This document shows positions 37,452-49,400 of a DNA stretch of 64,000 bases, piece after piece; within the stretch, counting starts at the first letter, position 1, and every line of letters starts with the position of its first letter. The DNA is from Trichostrongylus colubriformis. Lineage: Eukaryota > Nematoda > Chromadorea > Rhabditida > Trichostrongylidae. The stretch is from contig OZ022260.1 of NCBI GenBank assembly GCA_963978905.1, positions 16,481,725-16,545,724 of the forward strand, given 5' to 3'. Under the pieces are notes generated by a model. The model searched no databases, was not told the origin of the DNA, and saw only the letters and a program-made list of their open reading frames with translations. The position numbers and the translations under genes were made by a program.

Positions 37452-40400
37452 GTTCGCAGGCTAAATCCTGTCCTTTTTGGTGACTCTTTTGTTTCTCTGG
37501 AACACTGTAAATAACCAAATACCATTTTCTATGTGTAAATGGGCACGAATAGGGGTTGATGAGGAATCACTCGCCATCTATTGGGTTGGCAACTAAGTAA
37601 TTGCGGATTTTTGAAAAACTGCTTTTTCCCTCCAAACTGCTTTCCAGCAATCTCTTCTGTACATACACATGTAGTATAATTCCACACGGTCGGGTTGGGA
37701 CCGTTCGGCTGTTGTCTAGGGGTGTTGGTCGATTCCTTCGAAGCTTTATTGGAAGCTACCGCTCAGCAGTTGACGTGGAGGATAAGACTAAACATGACTT
37801 GCCACCCTCGCCTTATATAATGGCGAAGAGGGCGTGACCCTCAAGGGGTCCTACGGTGAACATAGATACTGTGCATTTCAAATAGCAACGTAAAGCAACG
37901 AGGTAAGGGGGAAATAACAATACCAGCGAGGTAACGTTACTACAGGGGAAAATGCTATAGTTACACAGCACGTATATAACAAAACAGTTATACTTCGTAT
38001 CTATATGCCGCCATTTGGTGGAGAGTCGTCCGGGTGGAGTGCAAGTGTTCCGACTGGTGAGGTCAGGTCAGGTCGCGCGGCGGATTGCAATCAGGTAAAG
38101 ACAGGTAAAAAACGCCGCCAAAGCTTCTCCCCTAAAAAGGCTTAGGCAAATCTGGGAGAGCCCAGACGGCAGCACACGCCACCATTCGGGCAATTCGCAA
38201 AGGGCGATGACCCAGTTCGGTGCCGACCTCTAGAATCGGAACACTTGCAACACACCCGAGTCGTCCCACTTTTAAGCTTCTCCATGTCCGTGACGTTGCG
38301 AAGAAGCTGGGCTTGACTGACGTGTTTGCTTCGTTGTCTTGTTCGGGACTGTCGGCTTGAGCATGTTCGGGAATCACATTTGGTCTCCTTGATCGACTCC
38401 TCGAATGAATTCGTTGCGGCTTCTCCTCATCGACCTGAGACGTTTCCTTGACCATCGACGTCCTCCATCTTGTATCGGTCTTCGGAATGAGATTGGACGA
38501 CTGTGACTGGCACGTGCGCGATCCTTCTCTTTTCGTCGGCCGTCGCGAAGCTCGGTAGACACGAATCTCATTACATGATATTGGTGAACTATTTGGTGAG
38601 GTTTTCTTCCGTGGACGGCCCCTCTTTCCGCGACTCTTTTGCGTTTCTATGGGCTCGTCTGAAATGGTTGCCGGGAGTTTCCTCAACACATCAAGCGGCA
38701 CCCTCACTGGTTCTTTGTTTTTGCCAATTAGCGTTATTAGGGCACTATTGTCGCTCACGCTGATGACTCGGTAAGGCCCTTCCCAAGGATTCGTCAACTT
38801 GGGATTGCGTGTCTGCCGCTCACTAGGATTTTTTAGGTATACTCTATCGCCGGTGTTCAATGTTGACTTGCGTGCTCTATTCTTTCGGTCGTAGTACGAC
38901 TTCATTCTGCTACGCATTCTGTCATTCATTTCATGCGCGTGCTCCCGTGCTATTTGCGTTCCAACAGCCAGCTCATGGACGTAACTGTCCAAGTCCACCA
39001 TGTACTCACTAACTGGAGTGTCAGGCACTGAATCCCACGGCACATGTGCGTCAAAGCCGTGCAGCAAGAAGAATGGCGATTCTCCTGTCGATTCATGGAC
39101 GCTGGTGTTGTATGCGAAAACGCAATATGGCAAGATTTTATCCCATTCACTAGGGACTTGCACTTTCTTCCGCAGCATCTTGATGACGGTCTCGTTGAAC
39201 CTTTCGGTTATACCATTTTCACGAGGATTATACCCTTTCGTGAACACGTGTTCTATTCCTAGGATCTTTCGCAGTTCCTGCATCATTTTATTGTCGAACT
39301 CTCCTCCCTGATCGGAGAGCAGACATTTTGGCTGCCGACATCCTTCTGCGACCCATTTTTCGAAGAATACCCTTGCGACCGTTTCTGCCGCTTTATTGGG
39401 TATCGCATATGCTCCACCATATTTTGAGAAATGGTCGATAACGGTAAGGATGTACCGGTTGCCATTACTGGTTTGACCCTTTTCTAACACATCGATGCCT
39501 ACTATCTCGTAGGGCTTTGACGTAACGATGGGTTACAACGGAGGAGTCTCAGAAGGTTGGGCATTGTGGCAAAAACATTTGCGGCATTCTTGCGACCACT
39601 TTGCCACGTCACGACTCAGTGACTCCCAGAACAGTCTTTTGGATAGCTGTCGTATCAGCTTCTTCGGACCGAAATGTCCGGCTAGTAGACCACCATGCGC
39701 CTCTTCGAAGACCTTTTTACGCTGCGAAGGAGGGACAACCATTCTGCGTAGCTCATTTTCTAACAGTACGAGCTTTCCCTGGTCCATTTCGAAGTCAGCG
39801 ACTTTGTACTTACGGGCTACTCTCGGGAATATCACGTCAGTGTGCAAATGTCCCTTTTCCAAATCTTCAATGACTTTCCCATATACGGAGTGCTTTCGTA
39901 ACTCTGCGGTCCACTCTTGTTCCTTCTGTATCGCTCCCACGATGAGTTCGTTTGGCATGGGCTTTTCGATATGAGGATCTTCCAGGGGCACTGCCCCACG
40001 GCTCAGAGCATCTGCCACCTTGTTGGCTGCTCCCTTCAAGTAGATCATCTTGATATCGTACCTCTGTAATTCCAGAGCCCAACGAAGGATTCTAGCTGAC
40101 AAGTTGCTCCTTTTGAATAGAGCTGTTAGTGCTTGATGGTCTGTGAACACCTCAATGTGAAGACCATACACGAACATGTGGAATTTTCTCAGGGCGAAAA
40201 CTACCGCAAGTGCTTCCAAATCTGTCACATGGTAGTTTTTCTCGCACTTGGACAGACCTTTCGACGCGAAAAATATGGGGTGCAATGAACCATCTTCCCC
40301 TTCCTGGCTTAATACTGCTCCTAATCCTTCTGTGCTGGCGTCGGTGTGGATCTTGAACGGTCTCTTCCCACTTCTTGCCGCTTCAACGTCTGGTTGAGCA

Positions 40401-43400
40401 AGTACTGGGGCTTCCGTTATGATCTTTTTCAACTTCTCGAACGCTTTCTTCGCAGAAGGCGCCCAGACGAAGTCTTTCTTTTCCAAGGTCATCTCGTGCA
40501 ACGGCGCTGCGACCTTCGAGAAGCCAAGCACAAATTTTCGATAGTACGAGCACATGCCCAGGAATGATCGGAGATCTGCACGCGTTTGTGGAAGTGGGTA
40601 TCTGTTGATAGCCTCCACTTTCTTTGGATCTGGGTGCAGTCCATCAGCGTTGATTACATGTCCGAGGAAATCCACTTTCTCTTCCATTAGCACACACTTC
40701 CTCGGATTAATTTTAAGTCCTGCTTTTCTCAGGGCTATGAACACGTCCTCCATTACTTTTAGGTGTCGCTCGAAAGAGTCTGTAGCTACCATTATATCGT
40801 CCAAGTAGCCGAACACCTCATCGTCCAGTAATGGTCCGAGTACTATGTGCATAAGACGCTGAAAAGTTGCTGGAGATGCTGCCAATCCGAACGGTAGAAC
40901 TCGGAATTGGTATAGCCCTTCCGTCGTAATGAATGCGGATTTCTCCTTAGCGTCTTGCGAAAGGCTTATTTGCCAATATCCTGATGAGAGATCTAGAGTA
41001 GAGAAGGTCTTTTTGCCCTTCAGACTCTGAAGAATTGTGTCAATGTTAGGCAGTGGGTAGCTGTCCGTCTTAGTAACCTGGTTTACCTTCCGGTAATCAA
41101 CGCACAGTCTCAGCGTGCCATCTTTCTTTTGAACTAGCACGATGGGCGATGCCCAGCTAGACTTGCTTGGTTCGATTACCTTCCTTTTTTGTAGGTCGGT
41201 CAGAATCTCTCGAAGTTCTACCTTAGTGCCTAGCGGCACCGGCCGTGCCCTCTGTTTGATAGGCTTTGCGTCACCAGTTTCGATCGAGTGCTCAACTAGT
41301 GTGGTTTGGGTCAGCTCCTGTTCACTGACGGCAAACACGTCGCTATAGCTTCTGACGAGATCATCCAAAACTTTCTTCTGTTTCGCATTCTTGTTACTAT
41401 ACAGTAGTCGCAGCAGTTTTCTTTCCCGGTTTTCATTTGTAACCGCCGTGCGTTCGAGCATATCGCCAAAGCTCTGTACTGGCTCTGCTTCGAATATCTT
41501 CGCCGGCTCATACGTGCCCACTTCCTCCCCTTCACGAAAAATTTTTGCTCGTGCAAAATCGTTAGTTACGGGGATATTTAAGGAGTGGCTTGCCTTGCGG
41601 CAAATTACATCTGGTACTAAGCTGCTTCTCGACTAAAGAATGCCTTCCTGTTCACTTTTAGTGCACCGTATCGGAAGCATTTTCGTCTCGCCTGGTCGAA
41701 GGTATACTCGTTCGGTTACTACTGCTTGTCCAGCAGCCGACGAATTCTTCTGCCTTTTGAACTTTTTGCACTTAGGCTTTCTTCGGGTAGCCGTCTGTGC
41801 TTTACCGAGTTGTTGTTCGTAGGTATGACTCCTATTCTTCGTAAGTAGGCTAATACCGAGAGCTTGAAGAGCGTTAGTTCCGAGAACTATTGTATCGTCT
41901 CCTTTAGCCCTTACGAACAACGTAATGCGGCGCTTCTCGCCGTCCTCGAGCTGCAGTGTTAACCTCACCGCTCCGTCAAATTTCAACTGGTTGCCTGAGG
42001 CATCATAGATCGGCTCTTGGTTTTCTAGCGGGAATTGCTCAACGTCTTCATCGAGATGAAACCCAGATCGTTAACCTGCACGTAGAACTTCACGTGGAAT
42101 TATACTGATCTGTGATCCAGTGTCTAGGAGCGCTGTGCGTGAAAGTCCCAGCAACTTGACGGTTGTCGTCATTCGCTCCCCTACTAGACCTTCACATCTC
42201 GATGGCGTTACATCCGCTATACCAGCACGTTTGCTCAAAGATGCGGTGAAAACACGTGGCCTATTTGGCTCACTACCTTCATTTTGGAGTACTTGAGATT
42301 TGGATCCATCACCTCTTTTGGGGTGACGGTCGGGACACACAAATCTAGGCCGTGACCCTGTGACAGCCTGTGGCCTTTGCCCTGTGACATGAATAATTCA
42401 AACAATTTGACTATACAACGGAACAGACTTGCCAGGAGGACACGATTTACATGAACAAATTGTCTGAATTATTTAAGGCTTAGGTCAAAGGCCACAGGCT
42501 GTTACAGGGTCACGGCCTAGATTCGTGTGTCCCAACCTACACCCCCTCTTTTGCAGTCTCGTGAAAAATGTCCATACTCATGACATTTGTTGCACTTCCG
42601 TACACCATTATTAGCACCTAGCCTTCGGCGATCTTTGTCTTCAGTCACTGTGTCTGCAGGTGGGACCTCCTGCTTTTGACTGAATCTTGGACGAGTTCGC
42701 TCCAGCGGTCCACGTTCTTCTGGAACAGAACGTTGCGATTTCGAGGCAGATATGGTCTTCTTAGTGGCAGTTGCGAGTGCTCTGCTACGTTCGCACCTCT
42801 GCGCCAAACTTTTGACCATTTCATATGCCTGCTCCTTCGGAGCCAACTCCATGGTCGTGTACAGCTGAAGGTACTCTGGCCAGTCAGATAATTGCGCGAC
42901 TAATTCTGACGCTCGTGTGCGCGACAGCTCTTGATCGGAAGCTTCTGGGTACGCTTTTTGCGTGATTCTCTCCAACTCCACGCAGTAAGCCGTTACATCT
43001 CCTTCTTTGCGTAATGTCTTCAGCTTATGTAGGCATTCATTTGTGCAGACGACTCGTTCTCTTTGAATTTTCTTCGCAACGCCTCGATTATGGCATCGAA
43101 GCCTGCTTCTTTGATGGACCTGGGTAATGCCTCTGCCACGGATCGAGGGAAACCGTCTAGTTTCGAAAATAACAAATGCACGAGCATGTCGTCCTCAAGT
43201 CCTAGGCCTTGGTATTTCAACCTGAACTGAGTAAGAAATTCTCCGAACTGCCTTCCGTTCGGGTCACTATACTTTTGCATGTCGGGCAGGGTCAGCGCAG
43301 CGAACCTACGGGCCATTTCAACCCCTTGAATTGAACCCAACGGTTGATCATAACGCCCACCTTGGACCTTGGTGGTCGTCCTCGTCTCTGTCCAGCAGCA

Positions 43401-46400
43401 TTCCTTCTGCTTCTGCGGAGGCTTGTTCCTCTTTCCGAGCTGAAGTGTGTCATAGCCTAGACCGGTAGGCGGTATGATACCATCGCCTTGAGTTGGACAC
43501 TGTGGAGTACGCTCCTCACCTTGTGCGGCGGCAATCGAATCAAACGTTGCGTGATACTCCAGGTTGTCGAACTCGAGTCGGTTGAGCTGCTCGATTATCG
43601 CGGGGTTCGAAGCCGCGCTTGACGATGCTGTACTCTGCAGTGGACCCTGAAGGGATCTGTAGCGGATAAGTGGTGACACCGATCTATTTGTAACACTTTT
43701 TGGCAAGGCTGTGCTTACAAGTGTTTTTACTTGATCTACCACTTCCGTACTGTCCACGCTGAGCAGGAGCGCTAATTCGCGCATGCAGCTGTCGTCGTGT
43801 TCCGCTTGAGCTAACTGCTCGCTTAGTGACACTGGAATCAGCTCATCTACTTTCGAGCTTATAGAATGTAGCCTCTCATAAATAGAGGTCAGTTTATCGA
43901 GCTCTCTCTCTAGAGCCTTGAAGTCACGCTCGAAAAGTGTACCAAAAATATCTTCTATTTGTTGCCTCTTTTCTGCTGGCAAACTTTCGTTTATGCGGCT
44001 TGAAATTATCGTGGGCATATCGCGAAATGTTTGAAGTTTGTCAAACATTAGAATCTGCGACACTCGTACTTGCAGTGCGCTCTTCTGCGCGATCTCCTTT
44101 ACGGTGCCCACTAGAGTATCGATGGACGCTTTCATCGATGCAATCTGCTCGGATGCGGACGGTTCATCGAGCAGAAGACGCTCTAGATCTGCCGCTTGCG
44201 CATCCTCCATTGGTGTATCGTGCTCGCTCATATCGATTCTGAAATGGCTATGTTTATAGGGTAGCCCACAGTCTGTCTCCATGTGTCTGCAAACGAGTTA
44301 CGCAACCGAAATAACAATTGATGCTCTGAGTTCAATCGATATGTTGACAAGAAGTTGCTTGAGGGATGTCTGTGTCTCTACTGAAGGGTTTCGCAACACT
44401 CATACCCTCTCAGCCGTGCACTATATAATCGATACACCGTCGATCAATATCCTGGTTGCCCTCGGATATGATCGGTATACACACACAAAGGAATTGAGAT
44501 GCTACGACACCTCTTGCCTTTGCAAAGTGCCTTGTATTGCGGCAGGTACTCGCCTTCCGGTTTCCCGGCTTCAGGCGGATTCCAGTTGCTTCTTTAGGTT
44601 CGGCCTCTATGTCGGGTTGGGACCGTACGGCTGTTGTCTAGGGGTGTTGGTCGATTCCTTCGAAGCTTTATTGGAAGCTACCGCTCAGCAGTTGACGTGG
44701 AGGATAAGACTACATATGACTTGCTACCCTCGCCTTATATAGTGGCGAAGAGGGCGTGACCCTCAAGGGGTCCTACGGTGAACATAGATACTGTACATTT
44801 CAAATAGCAACGTAAAGCAACGAGGTAATGGGGAAATAACAATACCAGCGAGGTAACGTTACTACAGGGGAAAATGCTATAGTTACACAGCACGTATATA
44901 ACAAAACAGTTATACTTCGTATCTACATTTATAGGTATTATTGTCTTCCATCTACCGGATAACCCTTTTCGGCAAAATAAACATATCAATGGTCAACCTC
45001 GTTTTCAATACAAAAATTATAAAAAGATTTTTCTTTGAATGGCGTTAGACAGGGAAAGGAAAAGGTGATAATCCGATGAAGCAAGATCAGGGCTATAAGG
45101 TGGATGGGGCAGCAATTTTTATCCAAGCTCGAGAATTTTTTGGCGAGTAATTTTTTCAATAGTGGTGAAAAATTTTTAAATTTTTTTTTTCAAAAAATTC
45201 TCGAGCTGGGATGAAATTTGCTGCATTATAGTTCTGATCTTTCTCCATCGCATTATCACCTTTCCCTTTCCCTGTCTAACGCCATTCAAAGAAAAAAATT
45301 TGAATTGAAAATGAGGTGACTTTTGATATTTTTATTTTGCCGAAAAGGGTTATCCGGGAGATGGAAGACAACAATACTTATAGATGCGTGTGGACTTGTA
45401 CTACATAAATATGTACAGAAGAATTTTTGTGGAAAGCAGTTTTGAGGGAAAAAGCAGTATTTAAAAAACCGCAATTACTTAGTTGCCAACCTAATATGTA
45501 ATCGGGTGACACGACAGCGTTGCACAAGGATTACCGTACATGAATACTTGGATTCTTTAGTCTATGTAATCTACCATTTCGATGGTTGTAACTTCACAAT
45601 CAGAAACCGTCCGATCCCTGCTGCCTTCTGAAACGCGCTTTTCTTCCAATCATTTTGGAATGTGCGAGAATAAGAGAGAGGTTGTTAGTAAAAGGAATGT
45701 GCGCTCACTTCTGTATTTTGCCCGGCATAGGGAGGGCGTTCGGCAGTGTGCGTGCGAGAAAGAGGTATTGTGCAGGATTGGCGTAATCACTTAGTTGGCA
45801 ACATGTCTTCCTTGTATCACTGCGTAGCCCACATCACAATCACGTGCCATTATGATTGCCACTGGAAGTGGGGATTGTGCTGAGTTCCAGGAGATGTTTT
45901 ATCAGCATCACTAATACGTTGTGGTTAGCCTCCGAGATTGTTACAGTGTTTATTATACAGATTATTCGGCTGACGTTTCGGCCAAATGGCCTTCTTCAGA
46001 GCCTGGAAAGCCGAAACATATAAGCGATGCAAAACGTCGATTACCCTATTTCAAATTGCAAAGGAAAATTAAGGGTGAATCAGCCATAAAAGATACAATG
46101 AAACTCGCTAACCTTATAGAAATGTGGAGCTGTATTTGGCACCTAGAGTTAGGATTTTACGGCGGTGCTTATATATGTGTTTTAAGCCCCCAAGGTTAGG
46201 TCAGATTACTTATGGGAGCCCCCCAGGGATATTACTTTCAAAAACTATGCCACAGGATTAATGGAGAGTCGGACATGGAGCATGTTTTATCAGCTTTCAG
46301 CCATCTCCCTTTCTTATAACTGCTTTTCAGACGAACGTGATAGAAGCGAGCGCAGATCAGCTCACAGAGGGGAATTCGGCTGAGTGGTATTATGCGGCCA

Positions 46401-49400
46401 CAGATAACAACAAGGAACGGCTTGGTCCGTTTTCTTTCGAGAAGGTCGGGTTCTCATGCAAGTACAGTCATATCAGAATATATGCAGTTCAGAGGGAATT
46501 CTGCAATATTCTGGGCATTTTTAGATGAAAACATTGTACGCGGAGAAGGCTATATTCGAAAAGACTGCGGTATGGGCTGCTGGAATGGAGAAGTGGGAGC
46601 CGCTCAGTAAAGTGCCACAATTCCGATGGACCGTGTGCCTTGGACACCAGCATGTAAGGCACGCTCCATTAGTTTCGTAGTTGATGATTCCTCTGTTTCT
46701 ATTGGAACTGCTCAAGGTTGGCACGCCTCTGTATAACTTCACGCAGCTATGTTCGCTATGTCTTGATATAATGATCCAAATGTGCGAATTCTTCCCGTCC
46801 AGGTATGGATCGAAGTGGTTCAAGGATTCTTCGAACTCATAGGAATTTCTTCTACAGGGATGATAACAACAGCGTCGTACGCCCTATGCCGCAAGTAAAG
46901 AAAAGCCTCACTGAACCGGTGCTACTCTATCAAGTTGTTCAGTTATTGCTCACCTATGATCCAAGTATTGTGCAACGGGTAGCTACTCTTGTACATTTAG
47001 TTATGCAGGTATCGCTTTTGTACTTTTGACCTCAGGTTGTCACTCCACACCGTATACGAAGGAGCTAAGTCATATTGACTTTCAGGATAATCCTTTTCTT
47101 CCTCGATTGTATTTATCCGGTGTATTCTTCTTTATTCTCATGTATAATGGCTCCAACGTCCTACCGATTGCTAGGTTTTTACACTATACGCACAAGAAGC
47201 AGGCTTTCCGTACCGCATTGGTGGGGTTATTCTCTATATTCTTCTCGTTTTGTAAAGTATTTCTATGCATTGTTGTTTAAGCCTCAACTGGAAGGAACAT
47301 CTCAATCGATTCTTGCACCACTGCTACCAGCTGCTGCCATCTTTTACCTCGATGAGTATGGACCGGAAAAGTATGCGGAGGTTTTCCTGGGTGAATTCGA
47401 CAATCCGGAGATCATCTGGAGCACCCAAATGAGGTAAGAGTTTTTTCAACAGAAATCGTGGACTTTTAAGTAGTATTACAATAACAAAATTTTGACACTT
47501 TATCTAAAGCAACCTCTTTTTGATGCGGTTGCGGGAGTATTTTTCGGGAAACCTTCCGACTGTGTTACTGTAGCCTGGGCTGACTTGACTCACGGATCAT
47601 GTATATGACACTCAGTAGGCGCGGGTCCACGTGGCGTCTGAGCCACAGGCTATGGGGCCAGAACGGGGTGGAACACCAGAGTCGTTCAAAACTTGTTCTT
47701 GGGAGCTGCTTTAGTTCCTGAAAAAGAATTAGAATCCCGCTCTCTTTCGACGTGAACTGCGTGACACCCGCGCCATAGTCATTCCAAGAACCACTCATTG
47801 GTGCCAGCGCTCGTCGTGGTGGGGGCTCGTTCAGATAAGTGGCTTTTTGCCTAGTACGTATGATGCTCGTTTTCAAAAAATCACGATACTCCCGCGTACA
47901 AGTTTTCAGCCATGTCGGCATGCTCTCCAAAAGTTATCGGTGTTTGGGTTGCTCCGAGTAGACGGTGCCACCTTCAAAAGTTTTGGTTTGGGACTTCACT
48001 CACTTTTGAGATATCGGATCGTAACAAAGATCAAGTGGGCGACATCCAGGAAAATAAGGGAGTATGGTAGGGCCTAGCTGAAACTTCGGCAGAATCAGGA
48101 GGAAAGCTTCGTTAATTAAAAATAACGGAAAGGGTTGTAAATTTGGCATATGTGGGGGAAATGTAGAATTTGAAAGTAGAGGTGCTCAAGAGTGTGATGG
48201 TAGAGAAAGAGCGAATTAAAATGGCAAAAATCTGAGAAATAGGAACCCGAATTTTCCCTCCATCCTTTCTCACTCCTTCCCTTTCGCACCCCTCTGCATC
48301 ACTAGCTGGTGGGGTAGATTGCAGACGGGCGAGGGATTATGTCACCGAGCCGCAAACGTCCCGCCCTCGCGGCAGCTCCCCCGGCAGATGCGTGGCAGCG
48401 CGACTCTCAGTGCTGCGAGATCGTGATAAGACTCCAAGCCATGCTTTTTCGATGCGAGTTTCGCCACATATCGCCTCTTCTGAACAGTAATATTTGTTTT
48501 CGGAGAATTAGCCTTCTCAGCCATCATTTTCTCTTAACCCCAGACGGTACATTTATTGAAGCAATCCTACATTGCTGCTGGCTATGGTTGCACTCTCTAC
48601 GCTTTTGTGTAAAGCAGTTGTTTTGAGAACTTCGATCCTTAGCTATCCAGTATTGTTGTGTTTGGTAGTCTTTAGAATGCGTGATCATTGATGCCTTATT
48701 CCACAGTTAAAGAAGTGAGACACAATTTGCAAAATTTTTGGAATGGTCATGTTTTTGATTTTTTAATGTCAAGCCTTCTTCTCTACATTTGTTTGTGGCT
48801 TAAGGCGTCATCTTATCGAGCGCATTGCTGTGCATGTTTCCGACTTTTCCAATCGTCTTACCTCTAACGTGAAGGTAAGCAATTGATGAACTATTCGGTG
48901 GAGTTAAAGTGTAATATTTGGTTTGCAGGCCTTGTACCAGTACTGCCCTATTCCGCTGATTGATTACCCTGAACTACAGAATGAGCTTTTCTGCTATGTG
49001 TATTACTTGCGCCATCTTTGTGATCGACAGCGGTTTCCTGATTGGGAAATCAGGGATCCGGTAAGAAGTCATAATTTTATTGTTCTCTTCGATTAATTGT
49101 GCTCCTAGCCTTCGATGGCATTTGTGTTTCTTCAATTTCTACTCATTTGATTTTTTGGTGTATCAGATTCGTATTTTCCTTGTTTGCATTTTTCAGTGGC
49201 CATCTCATTCCATGCTTAGAATATGTCTTCTAACTAGTTTTTTCCTTCAAATCATCTTGCAGTTTCACGCGGTTCCTGAATTTACAATTCTTTGATTTGT
49301 TTAGATTCCTTTCCTACGTGCTTGCTTAGCTGCATGGTTTGAGGAGTTGGAGAAGAAGCCACCAGTGATGTCAATTGAGCAAGCACGAGAAACGCTGGGT

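Larger units (their letters stand above)
37688..44927 (-). mobile_element. Ty3/gypsy-type LTR retrotransposon with two LTRs, antisense to rme-8
   Basis: A 7.24-kb element with 318-bp direct LTRs at both ends; coding order on the minus strand is gag, protease, reverse transcriptase, RNase H, integrase. That order and the GPY/F module after the integrase place it in the Ty3/gypsy group. By eye the LTRs differ at about nine positions (about 97% identity), implying a fairly young insertion. The coding region has three in-frame stops in pol, a frame change in gag and an inserted 202-bp palindrome, so this copy looks inactive. No target duplication is evident; the flanks join to restore the host palindrome. 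Confidence 0.93.
37581..45494. mobile_element. Palindromic TIR element in rme-8 intron 24, split by an LTR retrotransposon
   Basis: The outer ends are TTGGGTTGGCAACTAAGTAA at 37,581 and its near-complement ending at 45,494, with TA on both sides. The arms read on through CTGCTTTTTCCCTC, CTTCTGTACATA, ATTGTCTTCCATCT and ACCCTTTTCGGCAAAATAAA, meeting near 45,180. Removing 37,689-44,926 restores one continuous hairpin of about 0.68 kb. The left arm is interrupted after CCACACG and resumes at CATTTATAGG, exactly where the intact opposite arm is uninterrupted. No transposase is encoded. Confidence 0.88.

Noticed and set aside
44281..44742. 153-codon plus-strand open frame
   Set aside because: It overlaps the 5' LTR and leader of the minus-strand retrotransposon and has no homology.
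47565..47930. 121-codon minus-strand open frame in rme-8 intron 30
   Set aside because: No known domain; likely part of an unidentified repeat within the intron.
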